DNA from: CAWGCA01 sp963820955
GTDB lineage: Bacteria > Pseudomonadota > Gammaproteobacteria > Chromatiales > Chromatiaceae
Assembly: GCA_963820955.1 (NCBI GenBank)
Contig: CAWGCA010000048.1
Coordinates: 62,001-126,000, forward strand
Direction of reading: 5' to 3'
Length of the DNA: 64,000 nucleotides
The position numbers and the translations under genes are program-made. The notes under the pieces were generated by a model. It made no database searches and was not told the origin of the DNA. It saw only the letters and a list, made by a program, of their open reading frames with translations. Below are positions 8,781 to 17,492 of the stretch, piece by piece (positions within the stretch are counted from its first letter, which is position 1; the number at the start of each line of letters is the position of its first letter).

Positions 8781-9311
8781 ATGAAACAGTATCACCTGCT
8801 CCTGCGGTCCCGTCAGCTTGGCTACGCCCTGCTTCTGCTGGCACTCCCCTCACTGGCAGCAGCCCTGGAATCAGACAAAGATCAACCGCTCTATATCGAG
8901 GCAGATAGCGTGGAGTTGGATGACCGTTCGGGCATCAGCACCTACAGTGGAAATGTCGAGTTGAATCAGGGCACTATTCATATGACCGCTGATAAGGTGA
9001 TCATCACCCAGAAGGAGGGCGATACCGACCACGTAGTCGCCGAAGGTAACCCAGTCACCTTCCAGCAAAAAACGAGTGAAAAAAAAGGTGTGGTCAAGGC
9101 GCAGTCTAAAAGAGCGGAGTACGATCTGAACAGCGATACGATCTTTCTGATCGAAGAGGCGGTAGTAACTCAGGACGGTGATGTGTTTAAAAACGACCGT
9201 ATTACCTATAACCGGTCGTCAGAAGTAGTGCGCGCCGGAGCGAGTGAACAGGGTAAACAACGGGTACGGATTACCATCCAGTCGAAAAACAAAAAACAAG
9301 GCGCCCAATGA
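8781..9311 (+). CDS. lptA: LPS transport periplasmic protein LptA
   Basis: 176 residues with a signal peptide (hydrophobic core YALLLLALPSLAAA) and an OstA-type beta-jellyroll pattern: PLYIEADSVELDDRSG, TYSGNVELNQGTIHMTAD, VKAQSKRAEYDLNSD and FKNDRITYN. LptA polymerises into the periplasmic bridge that carries LPS from LptC to LptD. A strong GGAGG ribosome site lies upstream. Its stop overlaps the lptB start (ATGA). Confidence 0.95.
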   Translation: MKQYHLLLRSRQLGYALLLLALPSLAAALESDKDQPLYIEADSVELDDRSGISTYSGNVELNQGTIHMTADKVIITQKEGDTDHVVAEGNPVTFQQKTSEKKGVVKAQSKRAEYDLNSDTIFLIEEAVVTQDGDVFKNDRITYNRSSEVVRAGASEQGKQRVRITIQSKNKKQGAQ

Positions 9312-10033
9312 GCCTTTTGCGTGCCGAGGATATAGCCAAGCAATATCATCGGCGCCCGGTGGTCAATCAGGTATCGCTGGAGGTATCTGGTGGTGAGGTG
9401 GTTGGCCTGCTGGGGCCTAATGGCGCTGGCAAAACCACCTGTTTCTATATGATCGCTGGGCTCATTGCCCCGGACAGCGGCGCTATATACATCGACGACC
9501 GAGACATTACCTCCCTGCCGATGCACGCTCGGGCACGACTAGGGATTGGCTACCTTGCCCAGGAACCCTCAGTGTTTCGAAAACTGAACGTTCAGGCCAA
9601 TATACTGGCTATCCTCGAAACGCGGAGCGATTTGAACGACACCAGGCGGTTGGAGATCTGCAACCGCCTGCTGCTGGATTTCAGTCTCAGACACCTGAGC
9701 GACAGCGTCGCAATGAGGCTCTCCGGTGGCGAGCGCCGACGCCTGGAGATCGCCCGCGCCTTGGCAACAGAACCCCGTTTCATACTGTTGGACGAACCCT
9801 TCGCCGGCATAGACCCAATCTCAGTGAGAGACATCCAGCAGATCATCAAGGAACTCTCTTCCCGCGGTATCGGTATTCTGATCACGGATCACAATGTACG
9901 CGAAACCCTGGGTATCTGCCAAAGGGCCTATATCATCAATAAAGGAGCGGTTATGGCATCAGGAAATCCTGAAGATATCCTTGCAAATGATGAGGTTCGT
10001 TCTGTCTACCTGGGCGAAGAATTCCGCCTTTAA
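9308..10033 (+). CDS. lptB: LPS export ABC ATPase LptB
   Basis: 241 residues. Walker A GPNGAGKTT, signature LSGGERRR, Walker B FILLDEPFAGIDP and switch histidine in LITDHNVRET are all present. It powers LPS extraction from the inner membrane by LptFG. It overlaps lptA by 4 bases. High identity to the family is evident from PGGEVVGLLGP-type and AGIDPISVRDIQ segments. Confidence 0.97.
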   Translation: MSLLRAEDIAKQYHRRPVVNQVSLEVSGGEVVGLLGPNGAGKTTCFYMIAGLIAPDSGAIYIDDRDITSLPMHARARLGIGYLAQEPSVFRKLNVQANILAILETRSDLNDTRRLEICNRLLLDFSLRHLSDSVAMRLSGGERRRLEIARALATEPRFILLDEPFAGIDPISVRDIQQIIKELSSRGIGILITDHNVRETLGICQRAYIINKGAVMASGNPEDILANDEVRSVYLGEEFRL

Positions 10034-10362
10034 GAAATTATCGAGCTATCCCATAGCTCCTGAAAATCTCTGAAATCACCCTATTTTTCGGGTTATTTTC
10101 AGATTAATAATCCACTTTATATCGAATAAAAATGGAAATGTAGGAAACATATTCCACTTTTCAAGAAATGAGCACTGCGCTCTGTTGCTGTTTTGAAGAC
10201 TAAAAAAAGGTTTACTTGATTCCAGAGTACCGAATACTGGCCGTTAAATTACTACAACTTCCAATCACAAAAAGTGCCTATAAACTGAGCAGCAATTTCA
10301 GCTACAATGAAAGTTAGAGTGAAGCATACAAATAACGTACCAGAATTAGATACCTCCCCCGT
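10034..10362 (+). promoter_or_regulatory. AT-rich intergenic region with dyads upstream of rpoN
   Basis: 329 bases, clearly more AT-rich than the flanking genes. Two dyads follow lptB: GAGCTAT-CCC-ATAGCTC (10043-10059) and a larger stem CTGAAAAT/ATTTTCAG (10060-10067 with 10095-10102) enclosing ACCC/GGGT (10078-10081 with 10090-10093). They could end or stabilise the lptB transcript. The rest probably carries the rpoN promoter. No open frame or known RNA is recognised here. Confidence 0.5.
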
Positions 10363-11862
10363 ATGAAGCAAACGCTACAGCTTCGCCTCGGGCAACACTT
10401 AACGATGACCCCGCAGTTGCAGCAGGCAATACGCCTGTTGCAGCTTTCCACACTCGACCTTAAACAGGAGATCCAGGAGACCTTAGATTCCAACCTGATG
10501 CTGGAAACTGAGGAAGAAGGAGCGACCCGCGAACAATTGGATGGCGCGGAGCGTCGACAAACGGGTGAAGAACCAAAAAATCTATCCCCCGGCGATAATG
10601 CCAATGAACAGAACGACGTCAACAATGAACAGGAGGTCAACGGCGCGGACGGCACGATGCCGGAAGAGCTGCCAGTCGACAGCGGTTGGGATGACGTTTA
10701 CGACAGCACACTGCCGCCGACCTCCGGGAACAGTGGTCAGGATGCTGACTCCGACTATATCACCCAGCGACGCAGCGCTCGCAGCCTGCATGACTATTTG
10801 TTGTGGCAACTCAATCTGACCCCGTTCAGCGATACCGATCGAGAGATCGCCATGGCCATCGTAGAGGGAATCAACGAGGACGGATATCTCACCACCAAGC
10901 TGGAGGAAATTCTGTTAGATCGGCAGGAGGAAGAACTCGGCCTGAACGAAGTAGAGGCCGTCCTGCATCGTATCCAGCAGTTCGACCCGCCTGGGGTGGC
11001 AGCGAGAGATCCCAGGGAGTGCCTGCTGATCCAGCTCGATCAGTTCCAAGAGGAGTCACGCCGCCTGCAACAGGCCAGGGCACTGGTCAGGGATCACTTC
11101 GAACTGCTCGCGCAGCAGGATCACAGCCAGATCAAGCGCCAGCTCAAAGTCAGTGACGACGAGTTGAAAGAGATCACCCAGCTGATCCGCTCACTCACCC
11201 CTCGACCGGGAACCCTGGTCTCTGAGATGGAGCCTCAGTACGTAGTGCCAGACGTCTTTGTCAGCAAGCGGAATGGTGTGTGGCAAGTGGACCTCAATCC
11301 GGAATCCACGCCAAAACTCAGGATTAACCCAGAATACGCCAAGCTGATCCGCCGAGCCGATAATGGTGACGACAACACCTATCTGAAAAACCACCTGCAG
11401 GAGGCACGCTGGTTCATCAAGAGTCTGGTAAGTAGGAACCAGACCCTGCTTAGAGTGGCATCCAAAATCGTCGAATTCCAACGCGGTTTCCTGGAACACG
11501 GGGCCGAAGCCATGCGGCCGCTGGTACTGCGAGACATTGCCGAAGCCCTGGAGATGCACGAATCCACCATTTCCAGAGTTACTACTCAAAAATACATGCA
11601 CACCCCCCGGGGCACCCTGGAGTTCAAATATTTCTTTTCCAGCCATGTCAGTACGGCTGGAGGTGGCGAATGCTCGGCGACCGCGATCCGGGCCTTGATA
11701 AAAAAACTCACTGCCGCAGAGAAACCTGAAAAACCTCTCAGTGACAACAAGATAGCGAGCATTCTCGCTGAACAAGGCATCAAGGTCGCACGTCGAACCG
11801 TAGCCAAATACCGCGAATCGATGGCGATCCCGCCATCCAATGAGCGAAAGCGCCTCATATAG
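10363..11862 (+). CDS. rpoN: RNA polymerase sigma-54 factor
   Basis: 499 residues. Region I is the glutamine/leucine-rich start MKQTLQLRLGQHLTMTPQLQ. Region II is acidic (about 45-130). The core-binding domain follows, then the HTH segment MHESTISRVTTQKYMHTPRG, and the RpoN box ARRTVAKYRESMAIP near the C-terminus, which reads the -24 promoter element. It directs transcription that needs AAA+ activators (nitrogen, motility, pili). Standard neighbour of lptB, hpf and ptsN. Confidence 0.98.
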   Translation: MKQTLQLRLGQHLTMTPQLQQAIRLLQLSTLDLKQEIQETLDSNLMLETEEEGATREQLDGAERRQTGEEPKNLSPGDNANEQNDVNNEQEVNGADGTMPEELPVDSGWDDVYDSTLPPTSGNSGQDADSDYITQRRSARSLHDYLLWQLNLTPFSDTDREIAMAIVEGINEDGYLTTKLEEILLDRQEEELGLNEVEAVLHRIQQFDPPGVAARDPRECLLIQLDQFQEESRRLQQARALVRDHFELLAQQDHSQIKRQLKVSDDELKEITQLIRSLTPRPGTLVSEMEPQYVVPDVFVSKRNGVWQVDLNPESTPKLRINPEYAKLIRRADNGDDNTYLKNHLQEARWFIKSLVSRNQTLLRVASKIVEFQRGFLEHGAEAMRPLVLRDIAEALEMHESTISRVTTQKYMHTPRGTLEFKYFFSSHVSTAGGGECSATAIRALIKKLTAAEKPEKPLSDNKIASILAEQGIKVARRTVAKYRESMAIPPSNERKRLI

Positions 11863-11887
11863 AGGCACTAAGACAAAGGAGCACATT

Positions 11888-12217
11888 ATGCAAATAAGCC
11901 TCACCGGTCATCATGTGGATATCACCGAAGCCATGCGTAATTATGTGGATTCCAAGGTCGAGCGTCTGGAGCGTCATTTCGACCACGTGACCAATATCCA
12001 CGTCATACTGAGCGTAGAAAAACTGCGCCAGAAGGCGGAGGCCACCATGCACGTCAATGGTGCCGATATCTTTGCCGACTGTGTAGAGGAGGATATGTAT
12101 GCCGCCATCGACGGACTGGTGGACAAGCTTGACCGGCAGGTAAAGAAGCACAAAGAAAAACTGACCAATCACCGCAACGGTGTCAACCGAAAAGACATGG
12201 AGTCCACAGGAACCTGA
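11888..12217 (+). CDS. hpf: Ribosome hibernation promoting factor
   Basis: 109 residues starting at the ATG after AAAGGAGCACATT; a longer reading from 11840 overlaps rpoN and is rejected. Motifs of the short HPF/YfiA family: MQISLTGHHVDITEAMR, VEKLRQKAEATMHVNG and DMYAAIDGLVDKLDRQVKKHKEK. It binds the 30S decoding region and dimerises or silences ribosomes in starvation. It lies 25 bases after rpoN, the conserved order. Confidence 0.96.
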   Translation: MQISLTGHHVDITEAMRNYVDSKVERLERHFDHVTNIHVILSVEKLRQKAEATMHVNGADIFADCVEEDMYAAIDGLVDKLDRQVKKHKEKLTNHRNGVNRKDMESTGT

Positions 12218-12257
12218 ACACCGCTAATACGAACGAGAGTTAACCCGTAGGATAGAT

Positions 12258-12728
12258 ATGTTTCCCGCTGATTTTTTAGTGCTGGATCGAATCAGCTGCC
12301 AAAACCCGGCGGCCAGCAAAAAAAGGATTCTGGAAGAGATCGGCCGGCTACTGGCCTCCTCTACTCCCGAGCTGACGGGTGAGCAGATATTTGAAAAACT
12401 GCTGGAACGGGAACGTCTGGGAAGCACCGGACTGGGGCAGGGTATCGCCCTGCCCCACGCCCGAATTGAGGGCATAGAACAGGCACGAGGCGCCCTTGTC
12501 CAATTGCAGTCGGGGATTCAATTCGATGCGATTGACGACCATCCTGTGGACCTGGTTTTTGGACTGATGGTTCCCCAGAATGCGACACGGGAACACCTGC
12601 AACTGCTGGCAGAGCTGGCTTCTCTATTCAGTAATCAGGAGTTCTGTGCGCGGTTGCGGGAGGCCCGGGATCGCCACTCTTTACTCAACGAAATTCTACA
12701 GAGGGAAGAAATAGCGCAAAGCGCGTGA
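12258..12728 (+). CDS. ptsN: Nitrogen-regulatory PTS EIIA (PtsN)
   Basis: 156 residues of the EIIA-Ntr/fructose family. The phosphorylatable histidine is in GIALPHARI (about residue 73). The acceptor fold motifs LLERERLGSTGLGQG and VPQNATREHLQLLAELASLF are present. It receives phosphate from EI via HPr/NPr and regulates potassium, nitrogen and envelope functions by protein contacts. Its stop overlaps the GTG start of the hprK remnant (GTGA). Confidence 0.96.
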   Translation: MFPADFLVLDRISCQNPAASKKRILEEIGRLLASSTPELTGEQIFEKLLERERLGSTGLGQGIALPHARIEGIEQARGALVQLQSGIQFDAIDDHPVDLVFGLMVPQNATREHLQLLAELASLFSNQEFCARLREARDRHSLLNEILQREEIAQSA

Positions 12729-13042
12729 GAACCCGGGGCACCACCCGTGTGGCCTATGCCCGGCGCGAGAAGCCCGCGCTGGAGTCAATCGCAGGCCAAA
12801 GCTGCCCCGGGCGCATCCTCAGGGAGCATTTTTCCAGGGAAAATGAGGGGGCGATAGGCCTTCTCAATTGCATTCGCCCCGATCAAGTCCGATTCATTGG
12901 ACCGGTGGAACTTGCGTATTCGTATGGCCTTGAACAGGGTTTGCTTCGAGCCATGTTCATCGACAGCGGCAGCAGGACCTTCAGTTTGTCGTCCATTTGC
13001 AGCCGATGTGGGAGGGGGGGAACAGAAGGCGATCGAAACTGA
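12725..13042 (+). pseudogene. hprK: Remnant of HPr kinase/phosphorylase (N-terminal part only)
   Basis: An open frame of 105 codons starts with GTG overlapping the ptsN stop. Residues 15-70 resemble the HprK N-terminal domain: ALESIAGQSCPGRIL, REHFSRENEGAIGLLNCIRP and QVRFIGPVELAYSYGLEQ. After that the reading turns to low-complexity Ser/Cys/Gly sequence and stops. The C-terminal kinase domain with its P-loop, about 170 residues in full HprK, is absent, and only 64 bases remain before rapZ. In many proteobacteria hprK sits exactly between ptsN and rapZ, which supports the call. The identification is mine from pattern; a full HPr kinase cannot be made. Confidence 0.6.
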
Positions 13043-13106
13043 TCTACAGCGAACAATAGGGATATACTCAGATCTCGGATGTGTTGTCTGACAGACGCGA
13101 GTAGCT

Positions 13107-13964
13107 ATGAAATTAGTCATCGTTACCGGGCTTTCGGGCTCCGGCAAGAGTATTGCGCTGAATACCCTGGAAGATCTCGGCTATTATTGTATCGACAATC
13201 TGCCTGTTTTCCTGCTGCACGCCTTTGTCGATGCGCTGGTGTCGCGCCATGACCCAAGGTTCAACCTAACTGCGGTGGGTATAGATGCGCGCAACCTCTC
13301 ATCCGCACCGGAGAGCCTGGCACCGCTGCTTGAGCCGCTGCGGTCGCATGGCATCCAGTGTGAGATTCTCTATCTGGAGGCCCAGGACGACACACTGATC
13401 AAGCGCTACAGTGAAACCCGCCGCCGTCACCCGCTGGCCGATGATGAACATCCCCTGGCCGAAGCGATTCAGCTGGAGCGCAAGATACTCGACCCCTTTC
13501 TCAGTGCGGCGGACCTCAAAATAGATACCACCCACACCAATCTGCACCAGCTTAGGGACATTATTCGCTCGCGGGTAGGCGAACATTCCAGCTCAGAGAT
13601 CTCCCTGTTATTCGAATCTTTCGGGTTCAAGCACGGGGTCCCCCGTAACGCCGACTTCGTCTACGATGCACGCTGTCTGCCCAACCCTCACTGGCAGCAG
13701 GAACTCCGTACCCTGACCGGCAGAGACGCGGATGTCGCCTATTTCCTGGAACAGGACAGCCGGGTACAACAGTTCAAACAGGCTATTATCGATTTTCTGG
13801 AGGATTGGATCCCCTGCTTCGAGGCGGATGGACGCAGTTACCTGACTATCGCCATCGGTTGCACCGGCGGACAGCACCGATCAGTCTATCTGGTGGAACA
13901 GTTGAGCGGGCACTTCAGGCGCCGAGGGCGGCAGATCCTTAATCGTCACCGGGAGCTGTCATGA
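13107..13964 (+). CDS. rapZ: RNase adapter protein RapZ
   Basis: 285 residues. N-terminal P-loop VTGLSGSGKSIAL and LGYYCIDNLP; C-terminal domain with YLTIAIGCTGGQHRSVYLVE. In enterobacteria RapZ brings GlmZ/GlmY small RNAs to RNase E and so sets glucosamine-6-phosphate synthase levels; it binds glucosamine-6-phosphate. Whether the same RNAs exist here is unknown. It lies between two decayed PTS genes and overlaps the start of the EIIA remnant (ATGA). Confidence 0.96.
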   Translation: MKLVIVTGLSGSGKSIALNTLEDLGYYCIDNLPVFLLHAFVDALVSRHDPRFNLTAVGIDARNLSSAPESLAPLLEPLRSHGIQCEILYLEAQDDTLIKRYSETRRRHPLADDEHPLAEAIQLERKILDPFLSAADLKIDTTHTNLHQLRDIIRSRVGEHSSSEISLLFESFGFKHGVPRNADFVYDARCLPNPHWQQELRTLTGRDADVAYFLEQDSRVQQFKQAIIDFLEDWIPCFEADGRSYLTIAIGCTGGQHRSVYLVEQLSGHFRRRGRQILNRHRELS

Positions 13965-14156
13965 CGGCAGGGGTGCTGATCTTGGCCGGTAACGGCATTG
14001 CTAAAAGCCTGTTGGGCTGCGAGCTCGGTATTGTTTGCCGCAACCAGCTAGTACTCCGCCAAGGGGCACACCGCCGTGGTCGCCGGTATCAACCTGCCCA
14101 TTTTGCTGAATCTGAAGGGCATCAAGGACAAGGCGTGTATCATCGATTACAGCTAA
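13961..14156 (+). pseudogene. Internally deleted mannose-type PTS EIIA remnant
   Basis: The frame opens with MTAGVLILAGNGIAKSLLG, matching the start of the mannose/ascorbate-family EIIA (usual start MTVGILLITHNxIGxALL), and overlaps the rapZ stop. It then runs into unrelated residues. In the next frame, about 14077-14156, the family's C-terminal motif appears: HTAVVAGINLPILLNL and KDKACIIDYS before a TAA. Intact proteins of this family have roughly 130 residues; only about 65 codons of DNA remain, so an internal segment of about 200 bases plus the frame is lost. The phospho-histidine (normally in ITHN) reads AGN. Position between rapZ and ptsH is the usual one for this gene. Confidence 0.65.
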
Positions 14157-14184
14157 ATAAGGAACACCCCATCCACCATTGCCC

Positions 14185-14454
14185 ATGATCAGCAGAGAGA
14201 TCGAGATCGTTAATAAACTGGGGCTGCACGCAAGGGCAGCCGCCAAGTTTGTCACCGAGGCTGGCCGGTACAGCAGTAGCGTGCAACTCACCCGCAACGA
14301 TCAGAAAGTAAACGGAAAAAGTATCATGGGGGTAATGATGCTGGCCGCCAGCCAGGGAACAGCTCTCACTCTGATTATCCAGGGCGAAGATGAGGCGACC
14401 GCCGCCGATGCGCTGGAGTCGCTGGTAAAGACCCGCTTCGGGGAACCCGAATGA
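14185..14454 (+). CDS. ptsH: Phosphocarrier protein HPr
   Basis: 89 residues from the ATG at 14185; an in-frame TTG two codons earlier is less likely. The phosphate-accepting histidine is in KLGLHARAAAKF (residue 15 region) and the Ser-46 region reads NGKSIMGVMMLAA, so the serine site that HPr kinase would use is still there although hprK is decayed. It shuttles phosphate from EI to EIIA proteins such as PtsN. Stop overlaps ptsI start (ATGA). Confidence 0.96.
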   Translation: MISREIEIVNKLGLHARAAAKFVTEAGRYSSSVQLTRNDQKVNGKSIMGVMMLAASQGTALTLIIQGEDEATAADALESLVKTRFGEPE

Positions 14455-16202
14455 CGCCGCCCTTCAGCGGACGCGGCATCGGGGTAAGCCGGGGTATAGC
14501 CATCGGTGAAGCGCACCTGCTGCTGCGCGGGCGACTGGAGGTTGCCCCTCGATTTATCGATCGTGGAGATGTAGCCGCTGAAATCGCTCATTTCCGCCAG
14601 GCAGTATCAGTTGCCAGACGCCAGCTCCGGGCCTTGCGACAGGAGATTCCCCAGGCCACGCGCTCGGACATTGCCAGCTTTATCGACACTCACCTGCTGA
14701 TGCTGGATGACGCGGTCCTGACAGAGGTACCAGTCGATCATATCCAGGAAAAATTATGTAGCGCCGATTGGGCCCTGCAGATGCAGCGCAACGCACTGGC
14801 CCAGGTGTTCGACGCAATGGAGGACCCCTATCTGCGGTGCCGCAAGGACGATGTCGACCATGTAGTCAACCAGATACAGAAAATCCTGTTGCGGGATGAG
14901 AAGGAGGAGGAGGAAACCGCTGATCTGCATGGCAAAATAGTCCTGACTCAGGATCTGACGCCGGCGGATACCATCCTGATCAGCCACCAGGGTATAGCCG
15001 CCTTCGTTACCGAATTCGGCGGCCCTATGTCCCATACCGCTATCCTGGCACGCAGCCTGAATATTCCGGCAGTAGTCGGAGTCCACCATGCCACCCGCTA
15101 CCTGCGTCATGGCGAATTGCTGATCATCGACGGTGAACAGGGTTTGGTACTCGCCTCTCCCGACGAACAGACCCTCGCCCATTACCGTAAGCGGATCAAC
15201 GCCTCCCTGCAACGGACGGAGGAGTTGCGCAGCCTGATCGGACAACCGGTAGTCACCACCGATGGGGAGACCGCCCGCTTGATGGCCAATATCGAGCTGC
15301 CCGATGATATCGATACTATCCGCTCCCTGGAAGCCGACGGCGTGGGTCTCTATCGTACCGAATACCTCTACATGAATCGTTCCAGGCCACCGGATGAAGA
15401 GGAACACTACGCCGCCTATCGGCAGGCAGTGGATGGGCTTGCCGGCATTCCCATCACCATCCGCACCCTCGACCTGGGAGCGGACAAGCAGACCGATGGC
15501 ACCTGTTTCCGGGAAACGGCGGCCTGCAATCCGGCGCTCGGCCTGCGGGCCATCCGGCTCTGCCTGAAGGAACCCAGCCTGTTTCTGCCCCAGCTGCGGG
15601 CCATCCTGCGGGCCTCTGCGCGGGGACCCGTACGAATGATGATCCCAATGCTGTCCAATCGGGCAGAGGTGCTGGAACTCAAAGACCTGATCGAAAAGGC
15701 TAAAAAATCCCTGATCAGGGACGGACTGCCGTTCGACACCGAAATTCGGGTGGGCGGAATGATCGAGGTTCCGGCGGCGGCCCTCTCCGCCAATGTCTTC
15801 GCCCGTGAGCTGGACTTCCTCTCCATCGGCACCAACGACCTGATCCAGTATACTCTGGCGATTGACCGTATCGACGACGAGGTCAATTACCTTTATGACC
15901 CGCTCCACCCGTCAGTGTTATACCTTATCCAGAAGGTGATAGACGCCGGCCTTCGCCATGATATTCCGGTCAGCATGTGCGGCGAAATGGCTGGCGACCC
16001 TCGCTACATCCCGCTGCTGCTCGGCATGGGACTGAGGGTGTTCAGTATGCAGGCAGGCTCACTGCTGGAGGCCAAGCGGACCATTCGGACCCTGGATGCG
16101 GGCCGATTGCAGCGCCAGGTGGGCAATTTGATGAGGCGTATCGACGAACCCGGGGTGATCGAACGGGTGTCGCAGCTTACCGACACGGCCTCTTTCTGGT
16201 AA
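14451..16202 (+). CDS. ptsI: PTS enzyme I (phosphoenolpyruvate-protein phosphotransferase)
   Basis: 583 residues, the standard EI length. Active-site histidine in GGPMSHTAILARS (about residue 196); PEP-binding motifs in the C-terminal TIM barrel LYRTEYLYMNR, DFLSIGTNDLIQYTLA and SMCGEMAGDPRYIPLLLG. No GAF domain, so it is the sugar-type architecture and not PtsP. It phosphorylates HPr from PEP. No sugar permease (EIIB/C) is encoded nearby, so the system is probably regulatory, acting through PtsN. Confidence 0.97.
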   Translation: MTPPFSGRGIGVSRGIAIGEAHLLLRGRLEVAPRFIDRGDVAAEIAHFRQAVSVARRQLRALRQEIPQATRSDIASFIDTHLLMLDDAVLTEVPVDHIQEKLCSADWALQMQRNALAQVFDAMEDPYLRCRKDDVDHVVNQIQKILLRDEKEEEETADLHGKIVLTQDLTPADTILISHQGIAAFVTEFGGPMSHTAILARSLNIPAVVGVHHATRYLRHGELLIIDGEQGLVLASPDEQTLAHYRKRINASLQRTEELRSLIGQPVVTTDGETARLMANIELPDDIDTIRSLEADGVGLYRTEYLYMNRSRPPDEEEHYAAYRQAVDGLAGIPITIRTLDLGADKQTDGTCFRETAACNPALGLRAIRLCLKEPSLFLPQLRAILRASARGPVRMMIPMLSNRAEVLELKDLIEKAKKSLIRDGLPFDTEIRVGGMIEVPAAALSANVFARELDFLSIGTNDLIQYTLAIDRIDDEVNYLYDPLHPSVLYLIQKVIDAGLRHDIPVSMCGEMAGDPRYIPLLLGMGLRVFSMQAGSLLEAKRTIRTLDAGRLQRQVGNLMRRIDEPGVIERVSQLTDTASFW

Positions 16203-16282
16203 ACAGTCGGGCGTGCGGTTGATGACCGCGGATCCGGCCCGGCCGGCTTTTCCACCCCGAGATTTCAGTCTGATGACTTCAC

Positions 16283-17251
16283 CTATTCCTGATCACGAGG
16301 CAGCCATCCCCGCTCGCGGTAGTAACGTTTTGCCCCCTCGTGCAGCGGGGCCGACAGGCCATCGCGAATCATCGCCTCCGGACTCAGATTTTTAAACACA
16401 ACATGCATACCGCGGAAATAATCAAGATTATCGAACAGTGATTTGACGATAGTGTAGATCTGATCTTCATCCACATCGCTGGAAGAGACGACGGTGGCGA
16501 GCACCCCGAAGGTAGCTACCGGTGTCACGATACTGGGATAGATCCCGGCCGGAATGACCGTGCGGGCATAGTAGGGGGTTTCCGCCACCAGGCGATCGAT
16601 ATCAGGCCCCGAGACCTCGGTGATGGCCGCCTGGCAGAGGCTCAAGGCCTTGGCTACCGAAAAATTCGGGTGGCCAACCGTGTACACCATGGCCTCTACC
16701 CGATCATGACAGAGGGCCAGGGATTGCTGTGCAGCGGGTAGTTCGGTGACCAGCTGAAAATCATCCTTGCTCCAACCCTTGGCGGCCATCACCACTTCCA
16801 TGGTAGCCCGCTGTCCGGAGCCCGGATTGCCGATATTGATTTTCCTGCCCTTCAGATCATCCAGCGTTCGGATATCCGCTTCGCGGCGCGTGACCAGAGT
16901 GAATGATTCGGTGTAAAGAGAAAAAAGTGACCGCAGGTTTGCATAGGGCGTATCCACGAACTCGAAAGGCCCGCTGTGGTTGAACGCGTGGTATTGCAGG
17001 TCGGATTGAACCAGGCCGAGTTCCAGCGCGCCCGCCTCAACATTGATTAGATTGGCGACGGAACCGGCAGATTCCAGCGCGGTGCAGGTTGTCCCCGGAA
17101 TATTACGCTTTATCAGCCGGCAGATGGCCCGGCCCGCTTGAAAATAAACACCCGACTTGCTTCCCGTCCCGATAATCACCTCGGCCGAGTGCAGCGGTGT
17201 AAAAATCAAGGCCAGCGTTACGAGTAGAAAAAACCGGAAATCCATACCCAC
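16283..17251 (-). CDS. TAXI family TRAP transporter solute receptor
   Basis: 322 residues with a signal peptide (FFLLVTLALIFTPLHSAEV) and a TAXI-type binding-protein fold: IIGTGSKSGVYFQAGRAIC, LESAGSVANLINVEAGALELGLVQSD, GRKINIGNPGSGQRATMEVV, and PAGIYPSIVTPVATFGVLA. It captures a small organic acid or amino acid in the periplasm for a TRAP permease. No DctQ/DctM-like permease gene lies beside it, so it is an orphan here. It is convergent with ptsI and divergent from the ABC cassette. Two starts are possible (17251 or 17245). Confidence 0.9.
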   Translation of the reverse strand: MGMDFRFFLLVTLALIFTPLHSAEVIIGTGSKSGVYFQAGRAICRLIKRNIPGTTCTALESAGSVANLINVEAGALELGLVQSDLQYHAFNHSGPFEFVDTPYANLRSLFSLYTESFTLVTRREADIRTLDDLKGRKINIGNPGSGQRATMEVVMAAKGWSKDDFQLVTELPAAQQSLALCHDRVEAMVYTVGHPNFSVAKALSLCQAAITEVSGPDIDRLVAETPYYARTVIPAGIYPSIVTPVATFGVLATVVSSSDVDEDQIYTIVKSLFDNLDYFRGMHVVFKNLSPEAMIRDGLSAPLHEGAKRYYRERGWLPRDQE

Positions 17252-17492
17252 CCCTCTTTAACTTTACAGCATCTGAACGATTGCTCTGATTCTGACCGGC
17301 ATCCTAAATACGCTATATATAACCCTTATTTAAGACAGGGTAAAATCCGCGAACATTCTTGGCCCCGTAGCGATTCGCCAGGCCCCGTTTCGACCCTTCT
17401 GAATACGAAGCCAGCCCGATCGTATTCACAACGCTACCTCTCTGCCTGTCCGCTTGCAACCGACGGCGATACTCCTGTACCTTTCCGAACCG

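Noticed and set aside
14754..15908. 384-codon minus-strand frame inside ptsI
   Set aside because: Antisense shadow of a well-supported gene; composition typical of reversed coding DNA.
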